Below, piece by piece: positions 24,625-33,394 of a DNA stretch of 64,000 nt; within the stretch, counting starts at the first letter, position 1; every line of letters starts with the position of its first letter. Position numbers and translations under genes: made by a program. The DNA comes from Falsihalocynthiibacter halioticoli (GTDB lineage Bacteria > Pseudomonadota > Alphaproteobacteria > Rhodobacterales > Rhodobacteraceae). The notes beneath the pieces were generated by a model that ran no database searches, had not been told where the DNA came from, and worked only from the letters and a program-made list of their open reading frames with translations. The stretch spans positions 62,001-126,000 of the forward strand of contig NZ_JAOYFC010000004.1 of assembly GCF_025802015.1 (NCBI RefSeq). Reading direction: 5' to 3'.

Positions 24625-25350
24625 TCAGCTTTGGTCGCGGGCCGCTTCGACCATATCGATGAGTGTCGGGAGCTGGACCATACCAGGGACAAGTTCGTCA
24701 CCGATCACAAACGAGGGTGTTCCGCTAAATCCGAGCGACTGCGCCAAGCGATGAGATGTCGCGATGTGTTCGTCGATCTCGGGGGCTTCCATGTCGGTGC
24801 GCAGCTGATCAACGTCCAAACCTGCGGATTTGGCAATCTTGAAAACGGATTTCTCGTCAAGGCGGCCCTTGGCTGTCATCAGAGCGGTATGGAATTCTTC
24901 GTATTTCCCTTGAGCGCGCGACGCAAGTGCCGCCCGCGAGGCAACCACAGACCCTTCGCCCAAAATCGGCCATTCGCGATAAACAATGCGAACGTTAGAG
25001 TCTTCTTCGATAAGGGCAGTGACCTCTTCGCCAGCGCGTTTGCAATAGGGGCAATTGTAATCAAAGAATTCGATAACGGTTACATCACCGTCCGGATTGC
25101 CAAGTACGGGCGCGTTCGGGTCTGTTTCAAGCAGGACGCGCTGTTGGCTCAGGATATCCTTAGCCTGTTCGGCTTGCGCGGCTTCTTCTCGTTCCTGAAG
25201 GATTGCCACAGCTTCCATGACGATCTCTGGATTGGACCGGATCGTTTCCAGAACCAACTCTCGCAATTCTTCTTCACTCCACTCTGCTTGCGCAGGTACG
25301 GCGGCCGCAGAAAGGGCCAGAACTAGGGCGGCAAAGGAGTGGCGAAGCAT
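24625..25350 (-). CDS. DsbA-family thiol:disulfide oxidoreductase (Com1/ScsC-like)
   Basis: A 241-residue periplasmic thioredoxin-fold protein. A signal peptide (cleavage after AQA, residue 22) is followed by a helical N-terminal segment rich in Glu/Gln (residues 24-75), which in ScsC and Com1-like proteins mediates oligomerisation. The active site CPYC lies in EFFDYNCPYCKRA, and the cis-proline loop is FSGTPSFVIGDELVPG. It is divergent from a DsbD/ScsB-like reductase 213 bases away. The pair may form an isomerase or copper-stress redox relay rather than a simple DsbA oxidase. AGGATCC precedes the ATG. Confidence 0.9.
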   Translation of the reverse strand: MLRHSFAALVLALSAAAVPAQAEWSEEELRELVLETIRSNPEIVMEAVAILQEREEAAQAEQAKDILSQQRVLLETDPNAPVLGNPDGDVTVIEFFDYNCPYCKRAGEEVTALIEEDSNVRIVYREWPILGEGSVVASRAALASRAQGKYEEFHTALMTAKGRLDEKSVFKIAKSAGLDVDQLRTDMEAPEIDEHIATSHRLAQSLGFSGTPSFVIGDELVPGMVQLPTLIDMVEAARDQS

Positions 25351-25563
25351 GTTGGGATCCTATGAGAAGCGCAGTTGCTCCCCGTTAAAGGCGTTTCGAA
25401 GACGATGTGCAAGTGCAACGGGCGCTTTGTTGCACAAGAGATTGTGAATACGGGGCGGATTTGTCGCCTTTTGAAATCAATTGTTGCAGCGTATCACACC
25501 GACCTGATTTGCTTCTTTCTGTAAATGCAATGAGACTGTCGGCAAAGGCATAACGGGGTTTGT

Positions 25564-27642
25564 ATGCGCGCTCTATTTGATAAACGAAAAGCTCAAGGTT
25601 TGTTGGCGGCTGGAGCGATGGCTCTTGTGTCTCTGAGCAGCTTTTCTGCGGACGCGGCGCAAAGTGATGTTTACACGTCCCCATCGCTCAATGGCGCACT
25701 GATAACCGCACAGGATGGCATCGCTCCTGGAGCAACGACGGTCTCCGCTGGTTTACACCTTGAAATGGCCGAGGGTTGGAAAACTTACTGGCGCAGTCCG
25801 GGTGAGGTGGGATTGCCGCCGGAGCTTGATTGGTCAGCGTCGGAGAACGTCGCCAACGTGGAGTTTCAATATCCAGCCCCAACACGTTTTCGCGCCTTTG
25901 GGATCGAGAATTTCGGTTACAACCACGAAGTTGTGTTCCCGCTCCAGATTACTTTGGAAGACGCTGGAAAGCCCGCGCGCCTAGCGGCGGATGTGGAACT
26001 TCTCGTATGTGCGGACACATGTATCCCGGATTCATTCTCTGTTTCGCTCGATTTGCCAGAGGGTGTAGGCATTGATGCAGATGCGGCGGGGCTGATCGGT
26101 ACATATGCCGCGAAAGTGCCGCTTGAGGGCGAAGGCGTGCAGAATATGACTGCGGCTATTGCTGACGACGTTCTGACCGTGGCCTTTCAAACAAATAACC
26201 CAATGCAGGACATTGACGTATTCCCTGAATACGGTGAAATTTCAGCGTTTGGCGCGCCTGATATCCGCGTTGATGATAACAGCAAAGAAGTTTGGGCTGC
26301 ATTTCCTGTTCTGGGGCTTGATGAGGCCGCAACAGAGCTGCGCCTGACTGTTACCGGATCTGAAACGGCAATCTCTTTTCCTGTCGAACTTTCGGACAAT
26401 CCTGCCACGCCTCCTTATGACATCGCCCCCGCAGCGCAAGGATCGTCCGTGATTTTGATGGTGTTTGTCGCGCTGCTGGGCGGGCTTATCCTGAATGTGA
26501 TGCCCTGTGTTTTGCCGGTCTTGTCGATCAAGCTCGCATCGGCTCTCAAGATGCGAGACAAATCGCCAGCCCGCGTGCGCGGCGGGTTTCTTGCCACGAC
26601 GCTCGGCGTTTTGGCCTTCATGTGGAGCTTGGCGATTGTGTTGGTCGCAATGCGCGCGATGGGGCAAACTGTTGGGTGGGGGCTGCAATTTCAAAGTCCG
26701 ATTTTCCTGACGATCATGCTCTTTGTGCTGGGTCTGTTTGCGGCGAATATGGTGGGTCTGTTTGAGATACAGCTGCCACAAAGCTGGACAACCAAAATGG
26801 CCGCGTCGCCAAATTCCGGCTATTTTGGAGATTTCGCAACAGGTGCGTTGGCGGCTGTTTTGGCAACACCATGCTCCGCTCCGTTCCTTGGTACAGCAGT
26901 CGCTTTTGCTCTCGCTGGCAATGTCTCTGATGTCTTGCTGATCTTCACCGCGCTGGGCGTTGGGCTATCTATGCCCTATCTGCTTTTTGCCGTGAACCCA
27001 GCCTTAATCAAAGCGCTCCCCAAGCCAGGTGCCTGGATGGATAAGGTGAAGATTTTCCTCGGCCTGCTGCTCGCGGGAACGGCTGTGTGGTTGGCGACGG
27101 TGCTTTATGGCGTAGTTGGGTTAGTGCCGACTTTGATTGTTGCCGTAGCCATCGGGCTCGCGATTGTGATTGTCGCCGCACCCTTAAAAATTGCGGGTCT
27201 AGTCAAAACAGGCGCGGTCGCGGCACTGTTTGCAGTGTCTATTATTGTGCCGCAAACCATGGCACCGGCAGCGGCCACCACCGTTCAAGCATCATATTGG
27301 CAGCCGTTTGACCGCGCCGAAATTCCAAAACTCGTTGCTGACGGGAAAACTGTTTTCGTCGATGTGACGGCGGACTGGTGCCTGACATGTAAAGCGAACA
27401 AAAAGATTGTTCTGGAGCGGCAGGATATCTCTGATGCATTGGGCGCGGAAAATGTTGTGGCCCTCATCGCGGATTGGACGCGCCAAGATGAAGATATCGC
27501 AAAATACCTGCGGTCGAACGGCCGATATGGTGTGCCGTTCAACATTGTCTATGGTCCACATGCTCCTGACGGCATTCCTTTGCCAGAAATTTTGACGCCT
27601 GACCTTGTTCGTGAGGCCTTGAGCGAAGCCGCAGGGAGTTAA
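25564..27642 (+). CDS. DsbD/ScsB-like transmembrane thiol reductase
   Basis: This inner-membrane protein carries electrons from cytoplasmic thioredoxin to periplasmic thiol proteins. The 692-residue chain has a signal peptide, an N-terminal periplasmic domain with a Cys pair (ELLVCADTCIPD, residues 140-152), eight membrane spans with the redox cysteines in NVMPCVLPVLSIK and ATPCSAPFLGTAVAFAL, and a C-terminal periplasmic thioredoxin domain with active site WCLTC. The enlarged N-terminal region matches ScsB rather than E. coli DsbD. The natural partner is probably the divergent DsbA/ScsC-like protein. Confidence 0.92.
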   Translation: MRALFDKRKAQGLLAAGAMALVSLSSFSADAAQSDVYTSPSLNGALITAQDGIAPGATTVSAGLHLEMAEGWKTYWRSPGEVGLPPELDWSASENVANVEFQYPAPTRFRAFGIENFGYNHEVVFPLQITLEDAGKPARLAADVELLVCADTCIPDSFSVSLDLPEGVGIDADAAGLIGTYAAKVPLEGEGVQNMTAAIADDVLTVAFQTNNPMQDIDVFPEYGEISAFGAPDIRVDDNSKEVWAAFPVLGLDEAATELRLTVTGSETAISFPVELSDNPATPPYDIAPAAQGSSVILMVFVALLGGLILNVMPCVLPVLSIKLASALKMRDKSPARVRGGFLATTLGVLAFMWSLAIVLVAMRAMGQTVGWGLQFQSPIFLTIMLFVLGLFAANMVGLFEIQLPQSWTTKMAASPNSGYFGDFATGALAAVLATPCSAPFLGTAVAFALAGNVSDVLLIFTALGVGLSMPYLLFAVNPALIKALPKPGAWMDKVKIFLGLLLAGTAVWLATVLYGVVGLVPTLIVAVAIGLAIVIVAAPLKIAGLVKTGAVAALFAVSIIVPQTMAPAAATTVQASYWQPFDRAEIPKLVADGKTVFVDVTADWCLTCKANKKIVLERQDISDALGAENVVALIADWTRQDEDIAKYLRSNGRYGVPFNIVYGPHAPDGIPLPEILTPDLVREALSEAAGS

Positions 27643-27802
27643 CGGCAGTTTCGGAGTCTCGTCGTTTCTGTGCTTCGTCTGGCACAGTTTGTGAACAACT
27701 TGCCGCATTCTCTGTGAAATAGCGCGTTTGAGGCGTTTTTCAGGCTCTCCCCCTAGAATTACGGGCTGTGCATCGCTATTGGCTCTCCGATACGCGAGAA
27801 CA

Positions 27803-27817
27803 GGGCCGATACGGCCC
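27803..27817 (+). other. Short hairpin before the SulP ribosome site
   Basis: GGGCCG and CGGCCC pair around ATA, 20 bases before the start codon. No T-run is present, so it may affect translation or be chance. No riboswitch class is recognised. Confidence 0.25.
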
Positions 27818-27836
27818 GCAAAGGCCGGAGAGACTA

Positions 27837-29339
27837 ATGACCGCTGACTTCATGACCAACGCGCGCCGAGACTGGCTCGGCAATGTTCGCCCTGATCTGA
27901 TGGCGGGCCTTGTTGTTGCCCTTGCCCTTATTCCCGAAGCGATTGCGTTTTCGATCATTGCGGGCGTTGATCCCAAAGTTGGACTCTACGCGAGTTTCTC
28001 TATTGCGGTGATTACGGCGCTGACGGGCGGACGCCCTGGGATGATCTCGGCGGCAACAGCGGCGACAGCGGTTCTTATGGTCACGCTCGTGAAAGATCAC
28101 GGGCTTCAATATCTTCTGGCCGCAACGGTTCTAGCTGGACTTCTGCAAATTCTCGCTGGTTTCTTGAAACTCGGAAGCGTGATGCGGTTTGTCTCCCGCT
28201 CGGTGATGACGGGCTTCGTGAACGCGCTTGCGATCCTTATTTTTCTTGCTCAATTGCCAGAGCTTAATCCGGCGACCCTCGGCGTGAACACAATGACCTA
28301 CATCATGGTCGCGGGCGGATTGGCGATTATTTACCTGTTCCCCTACATCACAACAGCAGTTCCCTCGCCGCTGGTTACCATTGTTGTTCTGACAACGCTT
28401 GCGCTGGTGCTTGATATCGACGTGCGTACTGTGGGCGATATGGGAGCTCTTCCAGATACCCTTCCAGTGTTCCTGATCCCTGACATTCCGCTCAATTTTG
28501 AAACGCTTCAAATCATCCTGCCTGTGTCAGCGGCGATTGCTGTTGTTGGCCTACTCGAGAGCCTGATGACAGCGCAGTTGGTTGACGATCTCACAGACAC
28601 CGTAAGCGATAAGAACCAAGAGTGTATCGGCCAAGGGCTTGCCAATACTGCGACCGGTTTTATCGGCGGTATGGCGGGTTGTGCGATGATCGGTCAGTCT
28701 ATGATCAACGTGAAATCTGGTGGTCGCGGACGGCTTTCTTGTTTCGCGGCTGGTGTATTTCTCCTGTTCCTGATCGTTGTTCTTGGCGATTGGGTTGCAA
28801 AAATTCCAATGCCTGCGCTTGTGGCGATTATGATCATGGTGTCCATCGGGACATTCAGCTGGTCGAGCCTCAAGAACCTGCGCGAGCACCCCAAAGCAAG
28901 CTCGATTGTTATGGTCGCGACTGTGGTCGTCACCGTCTACACCCACAACCTCGCGCTTGGCGTACTGACGGGCGTGCTGCTGTCGGGTATCTTCTTTGCT
29001 TGGAAAATCGCGGCTGTGTTCCGCGTGACGTCCAAGCTTTCTGGGGATGGCCGCGCGCGTGATTATCTGGTCGAAGGGCAGCTTTTCTTTGCCACGGCGC
29101 CGGACCTTTCCTCTGCATTTGACTTTGGCGAGGCGCTCGACCGTGTGACAATTGACGTCAGCCGCGCGCACATTTGGGATATTTCATCGGTCGGCGCTTT
29201 GGATATGGTAGTGCTCAAGTTCCGCCGTGAAGGCGCAGATGTCGAGATTATCGGCATGAACGAAGCGAGCGAAACCCTGATGGGGCGTTTGGCGGAACAT
29301 GACAAACCCGGCGCGCTTGAGCGCTTGATGGGCCACTAG
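27837..29339 (+). CDS. SulP-family anion transporter with STAS domain
   Basis: A 500-residue inner-membrane transporter. Conserved SulP features are DLMAGLVVALALIPEAIAFSIIAGVDPKVGLYASF near the N-terminus, about 12-14 membrane spans, and SVMTGFVNALAILIF. The C-terminal STAS domain starts near residue 405, with its regulatory loop in RAHIWDISSVGALDMVVLKFRREGADVEIIGM. Substrates of this family are sulfate, bicarbonate or other anions and cannot be decided here. The ATG at 27837 has GGAGAG upstream; a GTG at 27768 would add an unrelated basic tail. A universal stress protein gene follows 11 bases downstream, so the two are an operon. Confidence 0.92.
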   Translation: MTADFMTNARRDWLGNVRPDLMAGLVVALALIPEAIAFSIIAGVDPKVGLYASFSIAVITALTGGRPGMISAATAATAVLMVTLVKDHGLQYLLAATVLAGLLQILAGFLKLGSVMRFVSRSVMTGFVNALAILIFLAQLPELNPATLGVNTMTYIMVAGGLAIIYLFPYITTAVPSPLVTIVVLTTLALVLDIDVRTVGDMGALPDTLPVFLIPDIPLNFETLQIILPVSAAIAVVGLLESLMTAQLVDDLTDTVSDKNQECIGQGLANTATGFIGGMAGCAMIGQSMINVKSGGRGRLSCFAAGVFLLFLIVVLGDWVAKIPMPALVAIMIMVSIGTFSWSSLKNLREHPKASSIVMVATVVVTVYTHNLALGVLTGVLLSGIFFAWKIAAVFRVTSKLSGDGRARDYLVEGQLFFATAPDLSSAFDFGEALDRVTIDVSRAHIWDISSVGALDMVVLKFRREGADVEIIGMNEASETLMGRLAEHDKPGALERLMGH

Positions 29340-29350
29340 GGAGGCAGAAG

Positions 29351-30199
29351 ATGTCTAAGATTATCGCACTTGTCGACGGCTCCGTTTATTCGGAAAGCGT
29401 TTGTGATCATGCTGCTTGGGTGGCACTGCGCAAGGGCTCCACTGTGGAGTTGCTGCATGTCATCGGGCGCCGCGAAGGGTCCACAAGCAACCTTTCTGGC
29501 AACATCGGCCTCGGCGCGCGTAGCAAGCTGATGGAAGAACTGGCCGATCTGGATGCCAAGAAAGCCAAGCTTAGCATGGAGCATGGCCGCGCGATCCTAG
29601 AGGACGCCGAGAAGCGCATCCGCGAAGATGGCGTGACCGAAGTTGTGACACGCCTTCGCAACGGTGATCTTGTCGAAGAGATGCGCAAGGAAGAAGCGGA
29701 CGCGGATGTCGTTATCGTTGGAAAGCGTGGCGAAGCGGCGGATTTTGCCAAAATGCACCTCGGCTCCAACCTTGAGCGCGCAGTACGGGCATCAACCAAA
29801 CCTGTCCTTGTGACCACACGAGAGTTCCGTCCGATCAACAAGTTTATGATCGCTTATGATGGCAGCGCCAGCGCGGAGAAAGCTCTTAAGCATGTGGCGC
29901 AGAGCAAGGTTTTTGCCGGTCTGGAATGTCTTCTTCTGTTCGCAGGAACAGATACCGAAGCCAACCGCGCCACACTTGAGAAGGGCAAGGCAGAGCTCGA
30001 AAAGGCGGGATATACGGTTGATGCGCAATTGCGTGACGAGCAACCGGAGGTCGCGATCCAAGAGGCGATTGGTACGCAAGGCGTAGAGATGCTTTTGATG
30101 GGGGCATACCGCCATTCTCGGTTCCGGAATCTGTTTATTGGTTCCACCACATCGGAGATGATCCGTTCCTGTCACCTGCCTATGCTTTTGTTCCGCTAG
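29351..30199 (+). CDS. Universal stress protein, tandem UspA domains
   Basis: A 282-residue soluble protein made of two Usp domains. The first starts KIIALVDGSVYSESVCDHAAW; the second starts at about residue 158 with KFMIAYDGSASAEKALKHVA and ends GAYRHSRFRNLFIGSTTSEMIRSCHLPMLLFR. This carries the GxxxxSxxxxx(S/T) ATP-binding signature of the ATP-binding Usp class. Pairing of SulP transporters with Usp proteins is common, and the Usp probably adjusts transport to stress or energy state. GGGAGG precedes the ATG. Confidence 0.9.
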   Translation: MSKIIALVDGSVYSESVCDHAAWVALRKGSTVELLHVIGRREGSTSNLSGNIGLGARSKLMEELADLDAKKAKLSMEHGRAILEDAEKRIREDGVTEVVTRLRNGDLVEEMRKEEADADVVIVGKRGEAADFAKMHLGSNLERAVRASTKPVLVTTREFRPINKFMIAYDGSASAEKALKHVAQSKVFAGLECLLLFAGTDTEANRATLEKGKAELEKAGYTVDAQLRDEQPEVAIQEAIGTQGVEMLLMGAYRHSRFRNLFIGSTTSEMIRSCHLPMLLFR

Positions 30200-30340
30200 G
30201 CCAAATTCACAAGAACATATCGAGCGGCCTACGGGGCGCTCAATTGCGCAGGCTATAAAAATTGCGCCAAGCCCCTTTAACCTAAGGCGCTAGTGCGTTA
30301 TGAGGCCGCGTCTTTCATGACTCAAACGAAGGAGTCCCTC

Positions 30341-31363
30341 ATGGGCTATAAAATCGTCGTCGTCGGCGCGACCGGAAATGTTGGCCGCGAAATGCTAAAC
30401 ATTCTGGCCGAGCGTCAGTTCCCTGTAGATGAGATTGCTGTGCTTGCAAGCCGCAAATCTCTTGGTACGGAGGTGAGCTTTGGCGACACGACGCTCAAGA
30501 CGAAGGATCTCGACACGTTCGATTTTGAAGGTTGGGATATTGCGCTCTTTGCTGTCGGCTCCGAAGCAACCAAGACTTATGCGCCCAAAGCGGCGGCATC
30601 TGGATGTTTGGTGATCGATAACTCGTCGCTCTATCGCTACGACCCGCAAATCCCTCTGATTGTTCCAGAAGTGAACCCTGATGCGATTGACGAATATCGC
30701 AACAAGATGATCATCGCGAACCCGAACTGCTCGACTGCTCAGATGGTTGTTGCGCTTAAGCCGCTGCATGACCGCGCAAAGATCAAACGCGTTGTTGTGT
30801 CGACTTATCAGTCGGTGTCCGGCTCGGGCAAAGATGCAATTGATGAGCTTTGGAACCAGACAAAAGGCATGTATGTGCCGGGTCAGGAAGTTGAGCCCAA
30901 AGTTTATCCGAAGCAGATTGCCTTCAACGTGATCCCGCATATCGACGTTTTCCTTGAAGACGGTTCCACCAAGGAAGAGTGGAAGATGGTTGCGGAGACT
31001 AAGAAGATCATCGACCCAGCCATCAAGGTAACTGCAACTTGCGTGCGCGTTCCTGTGTTCGTGGGCCACTCCGAAGCACTCAATATTGAGTTTGAGGATT
31101 TCATCGACGAAGACGAAGTCCGCGATATTCTTCGTGAAGCACCAGGTATTATGGTTGTCGATAAGCGCGAAGATGGTGGCTATGTGACGCCGGTTGAATG
31201 TGTTGGCGATTTCGCGACATTCATTTCGCGTATCCGCCAAGACAGCACAATCGACAACGGCATCAACCTCTGGTGCGTGTCCGACAACCTCCGCAAAGGT
31301 GCTGCATTGAACGCGGTTCAGATCGCCGAGCTTTACGGCCGTCGCGTCTTGCAAAAGGGATAA
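30341..31363 (+). CDS. asd: Aspartate-semialdehyde dehydrogenase
   Basis: Converts aspartyl phosphate to aspartate semialdehyde with NADPH, the branch point to lysine/diaminopimelate, threonine and methionine. The 340-residue enzyme has the Rossmann motif VVVGATGNVGREML at residues 6-19, active-site Cys in NPNCSTAQMVVAL, and the conserved SGSGKDAIDEL. The ATG at 30341 has AAGGAG 7 bases upstream; an upstream ATG at 30317 lacks this. It is a single-gene unit with its own terminator. Confidence 0.97.
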   Translation: MGYKIVVVGATGNVGREMLNILAERQFPVDEIAVLASRKSLGTEVSFGDTTLKTKDLDTFDFEGWDIALFAVGSEATKTYAPKAAASGCLVIDNSSLYRYDPQIPLIVPEVNPDAIDEYRNKMIIANPNCSTAQMVVALKPLHDRAKIKRVVVSTYQSVSGSGKDAIDELWNQTKGMYVPGQEVEPKVYPKQIAFNVIPHIDVFLEDGSTKEEWKMVAETKKIIDPAIKVTATCVRVPVFVGHSEALNIEFEDFIDEDEVRDILREAPGIMVVDKREDGGYVTPVECVGDFATFISRIRQDSTIDNGINLWCVSDNLRKGAALNAVQIAELYGRRVLQKG

Positions 31364-31375
31364 ACTCCCTTTCAC

Positions 31376-32281
31376 CTAAGATTTTAAAGGCCTCGCAACC
31401 ACGCGGGGCCTTTTTCGTTTGGGTACAGGCGGCCTCTGTGCGGCAACGATACTTACCAATACGAGCGCGACACCGGTGATTTGAACGAATGTTAAGTTCT
31501 GGCCAAGGACGACCCACCCCAAGGCAACCGCCGAAACTGGACTAAGAAAGCCAAGTACAGAAATTGCTGCCGGTGGGATGACTTCGATCCCCTGAAACCA
31601 AAGAACATAGGAAAGTGCGGCGCCAACAAAGCAAAGATAACCTATGCCAACGAGGTTCGTGTGGCTCAGAGATGGCAAGCCGCCCTCGATCCAAATGGAT
31701 AATGGCGCCAGTAAGAGCCCACCTGCAGTTAATTGCCATGCCGTGAAAGTCAGGTTTGATACAGGCGGCTTCCATTTGCGGGTTAGCACCGTCCCTAGTG
31801 CCATCGATAGGGCGCCGAGTACGCCTGCTGCTACGCCAAGGGTATTTGCCTCTGCGTTGGGCGATAGGACGATGAGCGCAACGCCTGTAATCCCGACGAA
31901 GCTTGCGACAAGCGCATAAGCCTTGATCGGTTCGTTGATGATGAGGCGCGCGGCGAGAATGACGAACAGAGCTTGAACGGCACCTAAAGTCGCAGCGACC
32001 CCGCCAGGAAGAAGTTGCGCTGTAAAGAACAGGCAGGTCCAAAAGAACGAGAAGTTGAGAGCACCGAGAATTAGCATTCTCCAGAGCCAGACCCCGGTCG
32101 GTACTTTACGGACGATGGCAAGTAGGACCACGCCGGCGGGGAGTGCGCGCAATAAGGCGATGCTTGCGGGGTGCACGTCTTGGAGGAATTCCGTCGTTAC
32201 CAAGTAGCTGCTGCCCCAGATGATAGGTGCAAGCGCCGCCAGAACTGTGATCCACCGCGGGTGTTGAAAAGGATTTTGCAT
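31376..32281 (-). CDS. EamA/DMT-superfamily exporter
   Basis: A 301-residue inner-membrane transporter with ten predicted spans in two EamA repeats; the second begins near residue 145. Sequences such as APIIWGSSYLVTTEFL in span 1 and GFLSPVSAVALGWVVLGQNLTFVQITGVALVL at the end are typical of the drug/metabolite transporter family. The ATG at 32281 is used; a longer reading into the control region is not credible. It is divergent from a MarR regulator, and between the two lies a palindrome with repeated TCGAGATAAAT sites. The transporter is therefore probably regulated by that MarR protein. Confidence 0.9.
   Translation of the reverse strand: MQNPFQHPRWITVLAALAPIIWGSSYLVTTEFLQDVHPASIALLRALPAGVVLLAIVRKVPTGVWLWRMLILGALNFSFFWTCLFFTAQLLPGGVAATLGAVQALFVILAARLIINEPIKAYALVASFVGITGVALIVLSPNAEANTLGVAAGVLGALSMALGTVLTRKWKPPVSNLTFTAWQLTAGGLLLAPLSIWIEGGLPSLSHTNLVGIGYLCFVGAALSYVLWFQGIEVIPPAAISVLGFLSPVSAVALGWVVLGQNLTFVQITGVALVLVSIVAAQRPPVPKRKRPRVVARPLKS
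31386..31416 (+). terminator. Intrinsic terminator of asd
   Basis: AAAGGCCTCGC pairs with GCGGGGCCTTT (one wobble) around ACCA, followed by TTTTTCG. It overlaps the 3' end of the convergent EamA-type gene. Confidence 0.8.
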
Positions 32282-32293
32282 CGTGTCCCCAAA

Positions 32294-32340
32294 TATCTCT
32301 ACGTCGAGATAAATGGATATAGTTTGACCTCGAGATAAAT
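32294..32340. promoter_or_regulatory. Likely MarR operators in the divergent region
   Basis: TATCTCTACGTCGAGATA (32294-32311) is an imperfect palindrome (16 of 18 symmetric). Its right half TCGAGATAAAT recurs at 32330-32340. Both lie between the EamA start and the MarR start, the place expected for MarR autoregulation and control of the exporter. Confidence 0.65.
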
Positions 32341-32358
32341 ACAAGAAATAATCGATGC

Positions 32359-32859
32359 ATGGATGATATTGACCGAATTGCCGCGCAGTGGCGCCGAGAA
32401 CGACCAGACCTGGATGTAGAGCCGATGATCTTAATCGGGCGACTGAGCAGGATCGCCGCGATTTTCTCTGCTGAAATGGGAAAAACCTTTGCAAAATATG
32501 ATCTTAACGGCGCGACCTTCGATGTGTTGGCGACGTTGCGAAGGGCAGGGGAACCCTACAGTCTGACGCCGAACGAGCTGTTGGCGAATATGATGATTTC
32601 CTCCGGAACACTGACCAACCGTATCGATCAGCTGGTGAAGATGGACCTCGTTGAACGGGTCAAAAACCCGAAAGACGGTCGGAGTGTTGTGGTGAGAATC
32701 ACCCCCTCGGGATTCGCCAGAATCGACCGAGTCGTGACCGAACATGTGGCAACTCAAGCCCGGATTCTCGCGCGATTTCCGGCCGAAAACAGGGTCGAAA
32801 TGAATTTTTTATTGACCGAGCTGTTGGACGGATTGTCGCAGGTAAGCCCAACGAGTTAA
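32359..32859 (+). CDS. MarR-family transcriptional regulator
   Basis: A 166-residue winged-helix regulator. The core has FDVLATLRRAGEPYSLTPNELLANMMISSGTLTNRIDQLVKMDLVERVKNPKDGRSVVVRITPSGFARID: recognition helix then beta wing with the family D-x-R signature (DGR). The N-terminal and C-terminal helices form the dimer interface. It is divergent from the EamA exporter and probably represses it until a small-molecule ligand binds. The ribosome site before ATG is weak. Its stop codon overlaps a CtrA-like box that may serve the next gene. Confidence 0.9.
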   Translation: MDDIDRIAAQWRRERPDLDVEPMILIGRLSRIAAIFSAEMGKTFAKYDLNGATFDVLATLRRAGEPYSLTPNELLANMMISSGTLTNRIDQLVKMDLVERVKNPKDGRSVVVRITPSGFARIDRVVTEHVATQARILARFPAENRVEMNFLLTELLDGLSQVSPTS

Positions 32860-32870
32860 CCTGTTGTTAA
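32856..32870. promoter_or_regulatory. CtrA-consensus box TTAA-N7-TTAA
   Basis: TTAA (32856-32859), seven bases, TTAA (32867-32870): an exact match to the CtrA recognition pattern. It overlaps the MarR stop codon. The nearest downstream gene on this strand starts 266 bases later. Confidence 0.45.
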
Positions 32871-32931
32871 TTAATGGTTTTTTAAGAATATTGGGCATTA
32901 TGGCAAGCCTGTGTTTTCTTTGCGAATTAAT

Positions 32932-32975
32932 CGCCATAATTGTGTCTCAATTGTGATGATCCCGCCATAATTGTG
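32932..32975. repeat. 13-base direct repeat in a control region
   Basis: CGCCATAATTGTG occurs at 32932-32944 and again at 32963-32975, 31 bases apart, about three helical turns. TCAATTGTGA lies between them. The second copy overlaps a possible -35 element (TTGTGG, 32971-32976), with TATACC at 32995-33000 as -10. The arrangement suggests a regulator binding two same-face sites. Confidence 0.5.
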
Positions 32976-33136
32976 GACAATTTCAAATCCGGACTATACC
33001 GTTAGCTTATTCGAGTTGCCCAAAAGGGATCGGGATTATCCCTCTGAGTTCTCGAAAAATGTCTAGTCCTGAGTAACACTGGTTTAGCAAGAAAAATCCC
33101 GAACTTGAACCAATGATCAACTCTAGGAGATACAAG

Positions 33137-33325
33137 ATGACATTCGCTAACCTTCAAGAAAAAGCTCGCCAAGGCCGCAAAGACGCACTCGCAAAGCGTG
33201 AAGAAAATCGCGCTCGCCGCAAATCTCTGGCAATGTTCTTTTCCAACCGTCAGTCCAAAGTTGACGACAGCATCGAAGTACCAGCACCTGTAGCTGCTGA
33301 ACTGGATACGAATATCGCCGCCTAA
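33137..33325 (+). CDS. Small basic protein of unknown function
   Basis: A 62-residue protein without signal peptide or membrane segment. The first 35 residues are strongly basic and probably helical (LQEKARQGRKDALAKREENRARRKSLAMFF); the tail is acidic and Ala/Val-rich. The basic helix could bind nucleic acid or ribosome, but I recognise no family. AGGAGA lies 6 bases before the ATG, a clear ribosome site. It has a promoter-like region with direct repeats and a leader of about 130 bases with a hairpin (AGGGAT 33025-33030 with ATCCCT 33038-33043). This suggests regulated expression. Confidence 0.65.
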   Translation: MTFANLQEKARQGRKDALAKREENRARRKSLAMFFSNRQSKVDDSIEVPAPVAAELDTNIAA

Positions 33326-33394
33326 ACTACGCTAAGTGTAAGCGACGGTTTGTGTTTTACGAGTTGGTTAAGACGCGGGCGTCGGAAGATTACA

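Noticed and set aside
27643..27836. Possible riboswitch before the SulP gene
   Set aside because: Only a 6-pair hairpin is seen and no known riboswitch core.
30395..31375. 326-codon antisense frame opposite asd
   Set aside because: Shadow of asd with no family match that I can see.
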